A stretch of 26,175 nucleotides of DNA from a virus: positions 1-26,175 of IMG/VR virus record IMGVR_UViG_3300022187_000199. The stretch is one strand, 5' to 3'. Positions 13,094 through 21,094 of the stretch are shown here, piece after piece. A program made the position numbers and the translations under genes. How positions within the stretch are numbered: position 1 is the first letter of the stretch; each line of letters starts with the position of its first letter. The notes beneath the pieces were generated by a model. It was not told the origin of the DNA and searched no databases. It saw nothing but the letters and a program-made list of their open reading frames with translations.

Positions 13094-15383
13094 ATTTGTA
13101 ACATCATTTAGTGATAGTGGTTATGTAAGCTATGCTAAGAATATGCTAGAGTCAGTGGCTAAGTTTTGGAAGAACGATCTGAAGTTGATTGCTTACTACC
13201 ATGACTGCCCTGAAGAATTAGTAGCTGACTTTCCACAGTCAGAAGTTATTGAGTATCGTAATCTAAATGATGTTCAAGACATGCTGAACTATCGAGAAAG
13301 AATGAAGGACCACGATGGTACTGAGGGTGGCAAGATGCAGTACAATTGGCGCATGGATGCTATCAAGTGGTCACACAAAGTATATGCCATGACTGACCTG
13401 TCCCTAGAGATTGGTGACAAGGAAGCAAAGGGTGGCTGGATGATCTGGTTGGACGCAGATACAGTAACCACAAAAGCATTCTGTAAAAAGAAACTGATGA
13501 AGATTGTTCCAGAGAAGTGTGAATTGGTTTACTTGGGAAGACAGGATACAGACTACAGTGAAACTTCCTTTGTTGCATTTAACCTTGACTATCAGTCACC
13601 ACACTATCTGCTTGCTGATCTGAGGGGATGCTATGATATTGGTGAGGTAGTATCGTATCGTGAATGGCATGATGGATTTATCTTTGAACGTCTTCTAAAA
13701 ATATACCTTGCTCATGGAATGAAGGCACACAATCTCACACCAAATGTTACTGGATTAGCTGCCTTTGCCAACTCACCACTGTCACAATACATGGTACACT
13801 ACAAGGGTAATTTAAAGCAGCAGCTATCTAAGGAAGAAGTTACACCTGATGTTAATCTTCCTCGCTACCGTCAGCTTGCTGATCTGGTACGTACATATGC
13901 TACTGATAGTATCGTTGAGGTAGGTACATGGAATGGTGGACGTGCTATTGAAATGTCCCTTGCTGCATTTGAGAAGACTGACACACTACACTACACAGGC
14001 TTTGATCTATTTGAAGATGCAACAACAGAGACAGACGAGCTAGAGTTTAACGGTAAAGCACACAATGCTATGGAAGCTGTGACAAAACGTCTAACAGAAT
14101 TTGCAGAGAAGATGAAAGAGAAGGACAAGACGTTTACCTTTGACTTATACAAGGGTGACAGCAAGAAGACACTAAAGAAACACCGCAGTAAGTTAAAGAA
14201 TGTATCCTTTGCATTCATTGATGGAGGTAACAGCGAGGAAACAAAGAAGGCAGACTATGACAACCTTGACCATGTTCCTGTTATTGTCTTTAATAATTTC
14301 TTTTCCAAAGATCAGGAAGGAAAGATTGTTGACGAGAAACATCAGACGGTAAACCGTTTTGTAAAGTCTTTAAACGGTAAACGTATTACAGTTCTTCCTT
14401 CACAGGACAGAGTAAAAGAGGGTGGGCATACTCATCTAGCTGTACTACTTAATGGTGATGACGTACCTGATTTACCTGTAGAGTTTAGGCGTGTACCTAT
14501 TGTAGTTCAGCCACGTGACTCTGTACCAAAGGATAACATCGTTGACAATATCAATAAGAATGTAGAACTTATTAACAGTTGGGACATGATTCGTAACTGT
14601 CATGTGCATGACGAACATGCTATCATTGTATCTGGTGGATCATCCGTTGACTTTAAGAAACTAAAGAAGCTACAAAAGAAAACAAATGGACGAATTGTCT
14701 GTGTAAAACACAGCTATCCAAAGTTGCTCAAGGCTGGTATAAAACCATGGGCATGTGTTATACTAGACCCTCGACCTATTGAAGGTGAAAGTACGCACGG
14801 TGTTGTACGATCTACTTTGTTTGAGACAGTTGATCCAAGCACCATGTTCTTTGTTGCGTCAATGACTGATCCTTCAGTGACAGAGTTGTTGTTATCAAAG
14901 ACTAATCAGGTGTATGGCTGGCACGCTTACTCACAGGCAGTAGCTAATACAGTTAAGAATCAGAAGGGTAAGAGTCTAAAGATAAACGAGAACCTAAATG
15001 TACCTGAAGACACTACGTTTGTTAATGGTGGTACTTGTGCAGCAATGAGAGCAATAGGCATGATGCATATATTTGGCTTTAGAAACTTTCATCTGTTTGG
15101 TTTTGACTGTTCATTCCCTGATGAGACAGCTATTGATCTGAAAGAAAAGTTAGAAGACGGTAGAAACAAGTACATGAAGGTAGAGACAAACGGTTCAGAG
15201 TTTTGGACTACTGGTGAACTTCTTGCTATGGCACAGGATTGCGAAAAGTTATTTGATAATGACTCTATTGAAATGAATGTGTTCATGTATGGAGAAAATA
15301 CTCTTGTCTCTGAGGTATATAAAACCTCAAAGCAGGCAGATAAAGTTTACTACATTGATTTAATTACAAAGCAAGCAGCTTAA
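13086..15383 (+). CDS. three-domain glycosyltransferase / methyltransferase / MptE-Maf-like fusion
   Basis: This 765-residue protein has three modules. Residues 1 to about 250 look like a GT-A glycosyltransferase, with WLDADTVTTK (D-x-D at 123-125) and a WHDGFIFERLL region. Residues about 255-455 form a class I SAM methyltransferase: IVEVGTWNGG (276-285), YTGFDLFED (303-311), FAFIDGG (375-381). Residues about 485-740 resemble DUF115 / MptE-like proteins of the Maf flagellin-glycosylation group: IIVSGGSS (513-520), KPWACVILDPRP, VNGGTCAAMRAIG (646-658), FHLFGFDCS (668-676). The role is likely synthesis or transfer of a modified sugar. The start is uncertain: a GTG at 13077 sits four bases from AAGGAG (13067-13072), while this ATG sits 13 bases away. 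The frame is continuous, so I see no sign of a frameshift fusion. Confidence 0.75.
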   Translation: MVRFVTSFSDSGYVSYAKNMLESVAKFWKNDLKLIAYYHDCPEELVADFPQSEVIEYRNLNDVQDMLNYRERMKDHDGTEGGKMQYNWRMDAIKWSHKVYAMTDLSLEIGDKEAKGGWMIWLDADTVTTKAFCKKKLMKIVPEKCELVYLGRQDTDYSETSFVAFNLDYQSPHYLLADLRGCYDIGEVVSYREWHDGFIFERLLKIYLAHGMKAHNLTPNVTGLAAFANSPLSQYMVHYKGNLKQQLSKEEVTPDVNLPRYRQLADLVRTYATDSIVEVGTWNGGRAIEMSLAAFEKTDTLHYTGFDLFEDATTETDELEFNGKAHNAMEAVTKRLTEFAEKMKEKDKTFTFDLYKGDSKKTLKKHRSKLKNVSFAFIDGGNSEETKKADYDNLDHVPVIVFNNFFSKDQEGKIVDEKHQTVNRFVKSLNGKRITVLPSQDRVKEGGHTHLAVLLNGDDVPDLPVEFRRVPIVVQPRDSVPKDNIVDNINKNVELINSWDMIRNCHVHDEHAIIVSGGSSVDFKKLKKLQKKTNGRIVCVKHSYPKLLKAGIKPWACVILDPRPIEGESTHGVVRSTLFETVDPSTMFFVASMTDPSVTELLLSKTNQVYGWHAYSQAVANTVKNQKGKSLKINENLNVPEDTTFVNGGTCAAMRAIGMMHIFGFRNFHLFGFDCSFPDETAIDLKEKLEDGRNKYMKVETNGSEFWTTGELLAMAQDCEKLFDNDSIEMNVFMYGENTLVSEVYKTSKQADKVYYIDLITKQAA

Positions 15384-15396
15384 AGGAGATAAATAA

Positions 15397-15603
15397 ATGA
15401 TTGAACTTCTTACAAATAACTCAGATGTTATTATCAGTACAGTCACAGGCATTATTACAGTAGCTAGCCTTATCATTGCAGGAACTAAAACTCCTGATCC
15501 TGACACACTTCTAGGCAAGCTATATAAAGTAGTAGAGTTTCTAAGTCTTACTATCGGCAAGGCTAAGGAAACAGGAAAGCCTGAAGAAGTTAAGGCTGAG
15601 TAA
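15397..15603 (+). CDS. holin-like small membrane protein
   Basis: The 68-residue protein has one N-terminal hydrophobic segment (about residues 11-29, VIISTVTGIITVASLIIAG). A TKTPDPDTLLGKLYKVVE linker, a second moderately hydrophobic helix and a Lys/Glu-rich C-terminal tail follow. A strong AAGGAG (15383-15388) precedes it, implying high expression. It sits directly before the Rz/Rz1 spanin pair and shares a TAATG overlap with Rz. Position and architecture suggest a holin or pinholin-type lysis protein, but sequence alone does not prove this. The PDPDTLLGK pattern recurs in small marine phage membrane proteins as I recall them. Confidence 0.55.
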   Translation: MIELLTNNSDVIISTVTGIITVASLIIAGTKTPDPDTLLGKLYKVVEFLSLTIGKAKETGKPEEVKAE

Positions 15604-15824
15604 TGCTTTCTCTCTTTTCTTCTGTTCTAAATATCTTTACCAAGATACTTCCCTTGATCTTTGCATTCAAGGCAGGAAGAGATAATGCACAGAAAAAGGA
15701 ACTAGAGCAGGCAGTAAAGAACACACAGGAAAGAAACAAAATTGAGAACGAAGTTAGTCGTATGTCTGACGATGTTGTTATTAAGCGGTTGCGCAAGCGT
15801 TGGAGGAGAGGCAGCGTACTGTAG
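15603..15824 (+). CDS. Rz-like i-spanin
   Basis: The inner-membrane spanin subunit joins with the o-spanin to fuse inner and outer membranes in the last step of lysis. The 73-residue product has a hydrophobic N-terminal anchor (about residues 1-22, FTKILPLIFAF). A charged, Gln/Glu/Lys-rich coiled coil follows (about 25-53), then a basic C-terminus (VVIKRLRKRWRR). Anchor plus periplasmic coiled coil is the Rz plan. The decisive evidence is the overlapping lipoprotein gene in another frame from 15742, the classic Rz/Rz1 arrangement. It implies a Gram-negative host. Confidence 0.82.
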   Translation: MLSLFSSVLNIFTKILPLIFAFKAGRDNAQKKELEQAVKNTQERNKIENEVSRMSDDVVIKRLRKRWRRGSVL

Positions 15825-15927
15825 TTGGTCATCTCCAATTATGATCAGTGATGCTGACTCTCTTTCTAACGATACTGCTCGTCAGATACTAAGCCATAAC
15901 CTTACATGGGAAAAGTTTTGTAAATGA
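15742..15927 (+). CDS. Rz1-like o-spanin lipoprotein, TTG start, embedded in Rz
   Basis: The 61-residue outer-membrane lipoprotein starts inside the i-spanin gene (83-base overlap). The only ATG before the lipobox would leave six residues of signal, so the TTG at 15742 is the sensible start. It gives MRTKLVVCLTMLLLSGC, with a basic n-region, a hydrophobic core and an LSGC lipobox with Cys17 as lipidation site; AGGA lies at 15727-15730. The mature part (YCSWSSPIMIS, then DTARQILSHNLTWEKFC) strongly resembles Rz1-like proteins of alphaproteobacterial and marine phages. It ends in an ATGA overlap with terS. Confidence 0.85.
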   Translation: MRTKLVVCLTMLLLSGCASVGGEAAYCSWSSPIMISDADSLSNDTARQILSHNLTWEKFCK

Positions 15928-16373
15928 AGGAACTTAATCTAAAGCAGGAGAAGTTCTGTCAAGCCTATGTGATGTATCGTAATGCTACTGAAGCTGCTAA
16001 AGCTGCAGGATATTCAGATGTATCTGCACATACACAGGGTCATAGACTAAAGCAACGACCTGAGATTAATGAGCGTATTGAGGAACTTGAGAAGGAACTT
16101 GAGACACGCATTGATGTTATTGCAGAGGTAGAAAATCAATACAATTATGCTAAGAGTGCAGGACATACCAACAGTGCAATCAAGGCACTAGAGGTACTGT
16201 CCCGCATTCGTTCTACAAAAGAAGAAGAAGCTGTTAAATCTATTGCTGAACTAGAACAAGAGATAGTTAATAGCTTAGAGATATTGGGAGAAGACAGAGC
16301 ATCTAAGATGTTTCTTAAATGCTCTTGGTTTACTTCTGTGGAGAATGAGGATTACTTTGAAGATGATTGCTAG
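15924..16373 (+). CDS. terminase small subunit
   Basis: The protein recognises phage DNA ends and hands them to the large terminase for packaging. It has 149 residues. The N-terminus LNLKQEKFCQAYVMYRNAT followed by EAAKAAGYSDVSAHTQGHRLKQRPEI is the Terminase_2-type helix-turn-helix (about residues 5-48). A long oligomerisation helix follows (INERIEELEKELE). The acidic C-terminus ENEDYFEDDC may contact the large subunit. It is the last plus-strand gene and overlaps the convergent minus-strand gene by 44 bases. No large subunit lies next to it in this window, which is an unusual split. Confidence 0.85.
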   Translation: MKELNLKQEKFCQAYVMYRNATEAAKAAGYSDVSAHTQGHRLKQRPEINERIEELEKELETRIDVIAEVENQYNYAKSAGHTNSAIKALEVLSRIRSTKEEEAVKSIAELEQEIVNSLEILGEDRASKMFLKCSWFTSVENEDYFEDDC

Positions 16374-16716
16374 TTAGTTCATCTATGAAAGGGTGACGAC
16401 CATTATGCATATGTTGCAAAGTTAGTACATCTTTTTGTAAACTTTTAATTTGCTCTTGAATTTCCCCACGTCTTGAATTTTCTTTTGCAAGATTATCTGG
16501 GCTGAGAATATCTGATAAAACTTTTATCTGTTGTCTTAACACTGCTACATTATTCTCTGCTATATCCAGTTCTCTATTAACCTCATCCACAGCACTTTTA
16601 ATTTCTTCTTGTGTTGCCTTCAGTGTATTAACTTGTGCACGCACCAATGCCCATGCACCAGACAGTGATGCAACTACTGCTCCAACTTGAAACAGAAACT
16701 GCGCATCCATTTCCAT
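16330..16716 (-). CDS. membrane-anchored coiled-coil protein, 128 aa
   Basis: An N-terminal hydrophobic segment (about residues 6-24, FLFQVGAVVASLSGAWALV) is followed by a long coiled coil (about 30-100) with heptad-spaced Val/Leu/Ile in LKATQEEIKSAVDEVNREL and LRQQIKVLSDIL. The C-terminus is His/Asn/Pro-rich (NGRHPFIDELTSNHLQSNP). It could be a second holin-like or spanin-like factor, or a virion membrane protein. The topology does not decide which. It begins in a TAATG overlap with the structural gene at 16716-17498. Its last 44 bases are antisense to the end of terS. I do not recognise a named family. Confidence 0.65.
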   Translation of the reverse strand: MEMDAQFLFQVGAVVASLSGAWALVRAQVNTLKATQEEIKSAVDEVNRELDIAENNVAVLRQQIKVLSDILSPDNLAKENSRRGEIQEQIKSLQKDVLTLQHMHNGRHPFIDELTSNHLQSNPHSPQK

Positions 16717-17498
16717 TAGTTAGAAACATTCTTAATATAGATAACAGAAAAGTCAGCAGACACAAGATTGTTTGACCCTGAACTAGCTGCTCTCATCTCA
16801 AGGTCAGTCTTTTCCTGTACTTCAATTGGATATTTAAGAACAAAGTCTGCTACACCACCAGCCCCAATAGTTTGTTTTATCATAGTTCTAAATACACCAC
16901 CAAAATTTCTTTGTATTGCTCTGATAGCGACGTACTGATTGGCATTTGTTGTACCTGTTGCCACATTAAAATGATCAAAGTATCCTGTATAACCTGCAGG
17001 TACTGTCCAAAGTCCCATAAGAGTTTGATTCTCTCCCAGTGTAATCTGAGCATAGATAGTAGCAGGAACACCAGTAGTTACAGTTCCTACACCCACATAG
17101 ATATTACCTGCTGCTGTACCTCCTGATCCTGCTGTCAGAACATATGCTCTGTTTACTCTAAGAAAAGAGGTGGTAGTATTTACTGCTGTCTGACCATTAA
17201 GAGTTACAATTTCTTCTACCTCGTTGTAGTCTCCATCAAGACCTTGAACAAGAATAGTCCTTGCTCCTGTACCTGCAGCAGTATCATCAGTAGAACTAGA
17301 TGAAACTTTCATTACAGTAGCTGCAGATGGATAGGCATAGATACCCCCAGCATCCCAGATAGTTTCTTCAACACTGTTAATATCTGGATTAAATCCAAAT
17401 TTAAAGATCACCTTGTGATCATATATTTGATTACGAGATACCTGTAAATCAAATGGTTCGTTCTTGCCAAATCTTGTAACTGATGATGGTATACCCAT
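16716..17498 (-). CDS. virion structural protein, beta-rich, 260 aa
   Basis: The sequence is rich in Gly, Thr, Val and Ser and low in charge, with repeating strand-like segments (ARTILVQGLDGDYNEVEEIVTLNG, then RVNRAYVLTAGSGGTAAGNIYVG). Such composition is typical of capsid-decoration or tail proteins. A good AGGAGA ribosome binding site precedes the start at 17498. There is no signal peptide and no catalytic motif. It lies between the large internal-protein-like gene and the membrane coiled-coil gene. I recall similar proteins listed as virion proteins in uncultured marine phages, but cannot assign a position in the particle. Confidence 0.65.
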   Translation of the reverse strand: MGIPSSVTRFGKNEPFDLQVSRNQIYDHKVIFKFGFNPDINSVEETIWDAGGIYAYPSAATVMKVSSSSTDDTAAGTGARTILVQGLDGDYNEVEEIVTLNGQTAVNTTTSFLRVNRAYVLTAGSGGTAAGNIYVGVGTVTTGVPATIYAQITLGENQTLMGLWTVPAGYTGYFDHFNVATGTTNANQYVAIRAIQRNFGGVFRTMIKQTIGAGGVADFVLKYPIEVQEKTDLEMRAASSGSNNLVSADFSVIYIKNVSN

Positions 17499-17511
17499 AG
17501 TTATTCTCCTG

Positions 17512-20500
17512 TTAATCTACTACTTTATCTCTTAAATCTTCTAGCAGTTCTTCTATAGTATCCACAACATCTTTCTTTACATCTCTCACAAGTGGAAGAA
17601 TTCTAAGAAGTGGCACAATATTTGCAATCTCTCTTGCTAATGCTCTAGGTTCATCATTAAATAAATAACCATAACCCGCTTGACCCATATTTATAATCTG
17701 ACTTGCAACTGGCCCTGCTATTGCAGATAAGAAATTTGATCCGTACTTTTGAGCATTCAATGCTTCTATGCCCATTGTGCTTACTCCAAGTATACCTGTA
17801 CGAAGTACTGATTCAGCTAATTTTTCTTTACCGTCTAACTTAGAGAAAGGACTTTCATCTGAATCATCACCATAACGTATCTGATCACGTAAACCTTGAG
17901 TAAACATAGACACTGCCATGATAGATGCAAGAGCAACACCATATCTCACTATGTCCGCATCTGGCATACGTCCCTTAAATAATGGAACAAGAACATCTCT
18001 GTAAAGTCTAGCACCAACTATATTACCAAAGGCAGCAGTAAAACCTTTTAACTGTGCAACAGTAGCAAGATGTGGATTGCTCATCCACAATGGTCTATTA
18101 ACTGCATTTGGTGACATAATAAATTCATCTACAGTTTTAGACATAACCTTTCTAATTAATTCAGGATCACCTTGCCCCTCATATAAACCATCTGCCCATC
18201 CTTGCGCAACTTCTGTCATAGGGTTAACAATACCCTGTGCAGTGAGACGCTTACGTGCATCTACAAACTCTCTAGTTTTAGGTATTCCTGCGTCTGTATA
18301 CCTGCGAACAGTACGTAGGTCATCTCTCATCTGAAGACGAGCAGCTTGAAATGCCATGTCCCTACTAATCTGTGTGAGTGTAGTAAGAAGTGTTGCTCTA
18401 AAGAAAGCATTACCCACTTTTCTTGAAACAGTTACACCAGCTAAGTCACCAAATCTATCTGCAAGTGTACCATCAAGCCCCTGAACAATACCTCTAAATA
18501 CTTTCTCAGATTCTGTTCTGGGTAATTTAGGAAACACTGTTCTAAGACCAGAAGCTAAACCATTGTATGCTGCATTCAATCCACCAAATAATGCATACTT
18601 GGGATTTATTCTTGATAGAATAATAAGAGGTTCTGACAGAGCAGTTAGACCAACAAGAGGAAGTGTATAAATATATCCTGCAGTTAACGCCCACTTCTGA
18701 ATTGCTTGCACTCTCTTATCTTTAAGAGGCTTGTACTTACCCTGTATTGCATCAAAGATATCTACAATACGATCAACCTCTGGCTGAGTTATATTATTTT
18801 CCTTTGCCAGTTCAGGTACATTTTCTTGTATGCTTCTTTTAAGTTTCTCACTTTGTATTTTTTTGTTTGCGTCTAACATATAACGATAGAGAATACCTTC
18901 TACATTCGTCTCAATTAAACCCTCATCGTATAATCTATTTCTCACACGTTCAGGAAGCTGTCGTGCTTGTTCAAAAGATTGTGTTGCTGCGCTTGCTCTG
19001 CTGTCAGGACTACGATACTGATCTATATTTAATTTAATATCATTGGGATTGTACATCCCTTCATTGCTTTCGATATTCTCTGCAACAGAAGCAGCAGCTT
19101 GGCGTGTCATTCCCTCCTCTTGTAGAATACGCATCATCTTTCTACGTGCTAACGGTCCTGTCTTGAACATGACAGGAAGATAACCAGCAACGTAAGGAAT
19201 GTCTACACCAGCATCGACAAGTTCTTTATACTTACCTGTAGCTTCTGGTTGAAATAAAACTTCTCCCTCTAGTGGTTTAAATTTACGTAACACTTCTTTT
19301 TTAATTAATGCTTCTTCATTAGGAGATTGTGCTACTCGTTGTTCTATTTCCTGTCTAATATTATTTGCTTGATTTTTAATGATATCAAATAGTCTAGGGT
19401 TAACATAGAACCTACCTGTATTTGGATTTATTCTACCAAGAGTTTGAGACTGTTCTTGTGTCATGTCAGGATTATCTATCAGTTCCTGAAGCATAGACCT
19501 TTCAACCTTAATTGTTTGTAGCGGCTTACCTGTTTCAGGATCAGTTTCAATATTACCTAGATAATTTCTAAGATTACGTGCTGCTCTCATAATGTCAGGA
19601 TCAGGATCAGAGTCTACCTTGTTCTGAAGAACATCAGAAAGACGCTTCATCTTCTCTGCTTTTATTGCCTTTTGAAAAGGAAGTTTAACTGCTCGTTTTA
19701 AAGGTTCAAATAGCTCTACCAAACCATTAATAGACTCACCAGTCTCAGGGTCTTGAAATGTTTCAGTAGCATCTTTGCCTACAGCGGCACTTAAATTATC
19801 ATAGAAAGAATTTAAGTCATTAACTAGAGTAGCGCCACGTTCTCCACCTGTTTCAAACAAACCACGGAGAGGAGATATGGAAGATTTAAGAACACCACTG
19901 AATAAACGAGAACTGTCCATTCGTTTACCCTGCTTTAAATTACCAACAAAACCTTCTACTTTAGCAATATCCGTCTCTTCATTCTGTATAGCTTCATCTA
20001 GTTTAGCTATCTTTCTCCTCTCGTCTAATTCCTTTTCTGCTAATGATTGTTTCATTCTACCAGAGACAAAACCTGAACCTGCTCCTAATGTTTTACCAGT
20101 TACTGCACCTAATGCAGCAGCATCTATAAGACGTTTTTTTGCTATTTCAGCGTCATATGGCATAATACCTTTGTCTGCGGCAATACCTGCTGCTGCCATT
20201 TGTGTAAACTCTTGTGCACCTTCCGTTACACCTTCAACAACAAAACCTTTTCCTCCACCTTTTGCAATGTCTGCTGTAACTCGACCAGCATTTTCAACAA
20301 TTGTTTTTGCTGCACTAGAACCAAACTCTGTAGATAACTCTTCTAATATAGCTTTCTTACTAAACTGTTTGATAAGACCAGTAAGAATAACACCAGCACC
20401 TATCCTATCTAACAGTCCTGAAATAGTACCTCCTACCACAGCAGCAGTAGTAGCAGACGCTTCATCTGCTCCTATTTTTTTACTTTCGTTATATATAGGT

Positions 20501-21087
20501 TTAGCAGCTAATAGGTTACCTACAAGAAGAGGTAAACCTATAGCTACTGTTCCTGTAAGAACAGCAGGTGCACCAGCAACAGAAAGAGGAATTGCAGCTA
20601 AACCTGCAGCTACTGGTAAGCCAGCTGAACCAAGACCATCAGCTACCATATCTTTAAGAAGTAGACCACCACGTTCTAATGCTGCACCTACGTCACCATC
20701 AGAACCATATGCTTTTTCAACTTCATCTAACCCTTGAGTAAATGAACTTGTTCTTCTTGGTGCACCATACTGTTTAATATCTATTTCTTGCTCTAGTACA
20801 TTACCAACTGCCCACTTTTCTAAATCCTCTAACCCTAATTTTTGAGCATAAAGTGCTATACTTTCAGCCATAGTTTTTTGAGATTCATTAAAAGAACGAC
20901 CTACTCTAGATGTAAAAGAATCACCATCATAAAGAGTAAAAGTTGATGGGCTAGTTACTGTTTCAACAGAAGGTTGTTGAGATAAATCAATATCTTTAAA
21001 TGGATCAAGATATGCAGAATAGCTATCTTGATTACCACCTTGTAGCAACCTTAAAGTTTCTTCATTTATTCTCTGTGCTTCTGACAT
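17512..21087 (-). CDS. large internal/ejection virion protein, 1191 aa
   Basis: The size, position among structural genes and architecture resemble T7 gp16-type internal virion proteins that are ejected with DNA. Residues 1-150 are hydrophilic. Residues about 153-195 and 212-240 form long Ala/Gly/Leu-rich hydrophobic segments (GLPVAAGLAAIPLSVAG, TISGLLDRIGAGVILTGLI) suited to insertion in the host membrane. A long helical middle follows. Further hydrophobic patches occur near GYIYTLPLVGLTALSEPLI and at GVALASIMAVSMF. The C-terminus is acidic and helical (VDTIEELLEDLRDK). I see no lysozyme or transglycosylase motif. The start has only a poor ribosome binding site, so coupling to the 913-residue gene eight bases upstream is likely. 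Confidence 0.7.
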   Translation of the reverse strand: MSEAQRINEETLRLLQGGNQDSYSAYLDPFKDIDLSQQPSVETVTSPSTFTLYDGDSFTSRVGRSFNESQKTMAESIALYAQKLGLEDLEKWAVGNVLEQEIDIKQYGAPRRTSSFTQGLDEVEKAYGSDGDVGAALERGGLLLKDMVADGLGSAGLPVAAGLAAIPLSVAGAPAVLTGTVAIGLPLLVGNLLAAKPIYNESKKIGADEASATTAAVVGGTISGLLDRIGAGVILTGLIKQFSKKAILEELSTEFGSSAAKTIVENAGRVTADIAKGGGKGFVVEGVTEGAQEFTQMAAAGIAADKGIMPYDAEIAKKRLIDAAALGAVTGKTLGAGSGFVSGRMKQSLAEKELDERRKIAKLDEAIQNEETDIAKVEGFVGNLKQGKRMDSSRLFSGVLKSSISPLRGLFETGGERGATLVNDLNSFYDNLSAAVGKDATETFQDPETGESINGLVELFEPLKRAVKLPFQKAIKAEKMKRLSDVLQNKVDSDPDPDIMRAARNLRNYLGNIETDPETGKPLQTIKVERSMLQELIDNPDMTQEQSQTLGRINPNTGRFYVNPRLFDIIKNQANNIRQEIEQRVAQSPNEEALIKKEVLRKFKPLEGEVLFQPEATGKYKELVDAGVDIPYVAGYLPVMFKTGPLARRKMMRILQEEGMTRQAAASVAENIESNEGMYNPNDIKLNIDQYRSPDSRASAATQSFEQARQLPERVRNRLYDEGLIETNVEGILYRYMLDANKKIQSEKLKRSIQENVPELAKENNITQPEVDRIVDIFDAIQGKYKPLKDKRVQAIQKWALTAGYIYTLPLVGLTALSEPLIILSRINPKYALFGGLNAAYNGLASGLRTVFPKLPRTESEKVFRGIVQGLDGTLADRFGDLAGVTVSRKVGNAFFRATLLTTLTQISRDMAFQAARLQMRDDLRTVRRYTDAGIPKTREFVDARKRLTAQGIVNPMTEVAQGWADGLYEGQGDPELIRKVMSKTVDEFIMSPNAVNRPLWMSNPHLATVAQLKGFTAAFGNIVGARLYRDVLVPLFKGRMPDADIVRYGVALASIMAVSMFTQGLRDQIRYGDDSDESPFSKLDGKEKLAESVLRTGILGVSTMGIEALNAQKYGSNFLSAIAGPVASQIINMGQAGYGYLFNDEPRALAREIANIVPLLRILPLVRDVKKDVVDTIEELLEDLRDKVVD

Positions 21088-21094
21088 AGATTAT

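Noticed and set aside
16374-16460. Terminator for the plus-strand arm just after terS
   Set aside because: Only a weak AAAGTT/AACTTT pairing with a long loop is visible, inside the opposing coding frame.
19877-20737. Long open frame (286 codons) on the plus strand
   Set aside because: It is wholly antisense to the 1191-residue internal-protein-like gene. Its product is Pro/Ala/Ser-rich low complexity, as expected from the complement of an Ala/Gly/Leu-rich membrane segment, and it has no ribosome binding site logic or neighbours on that strand.
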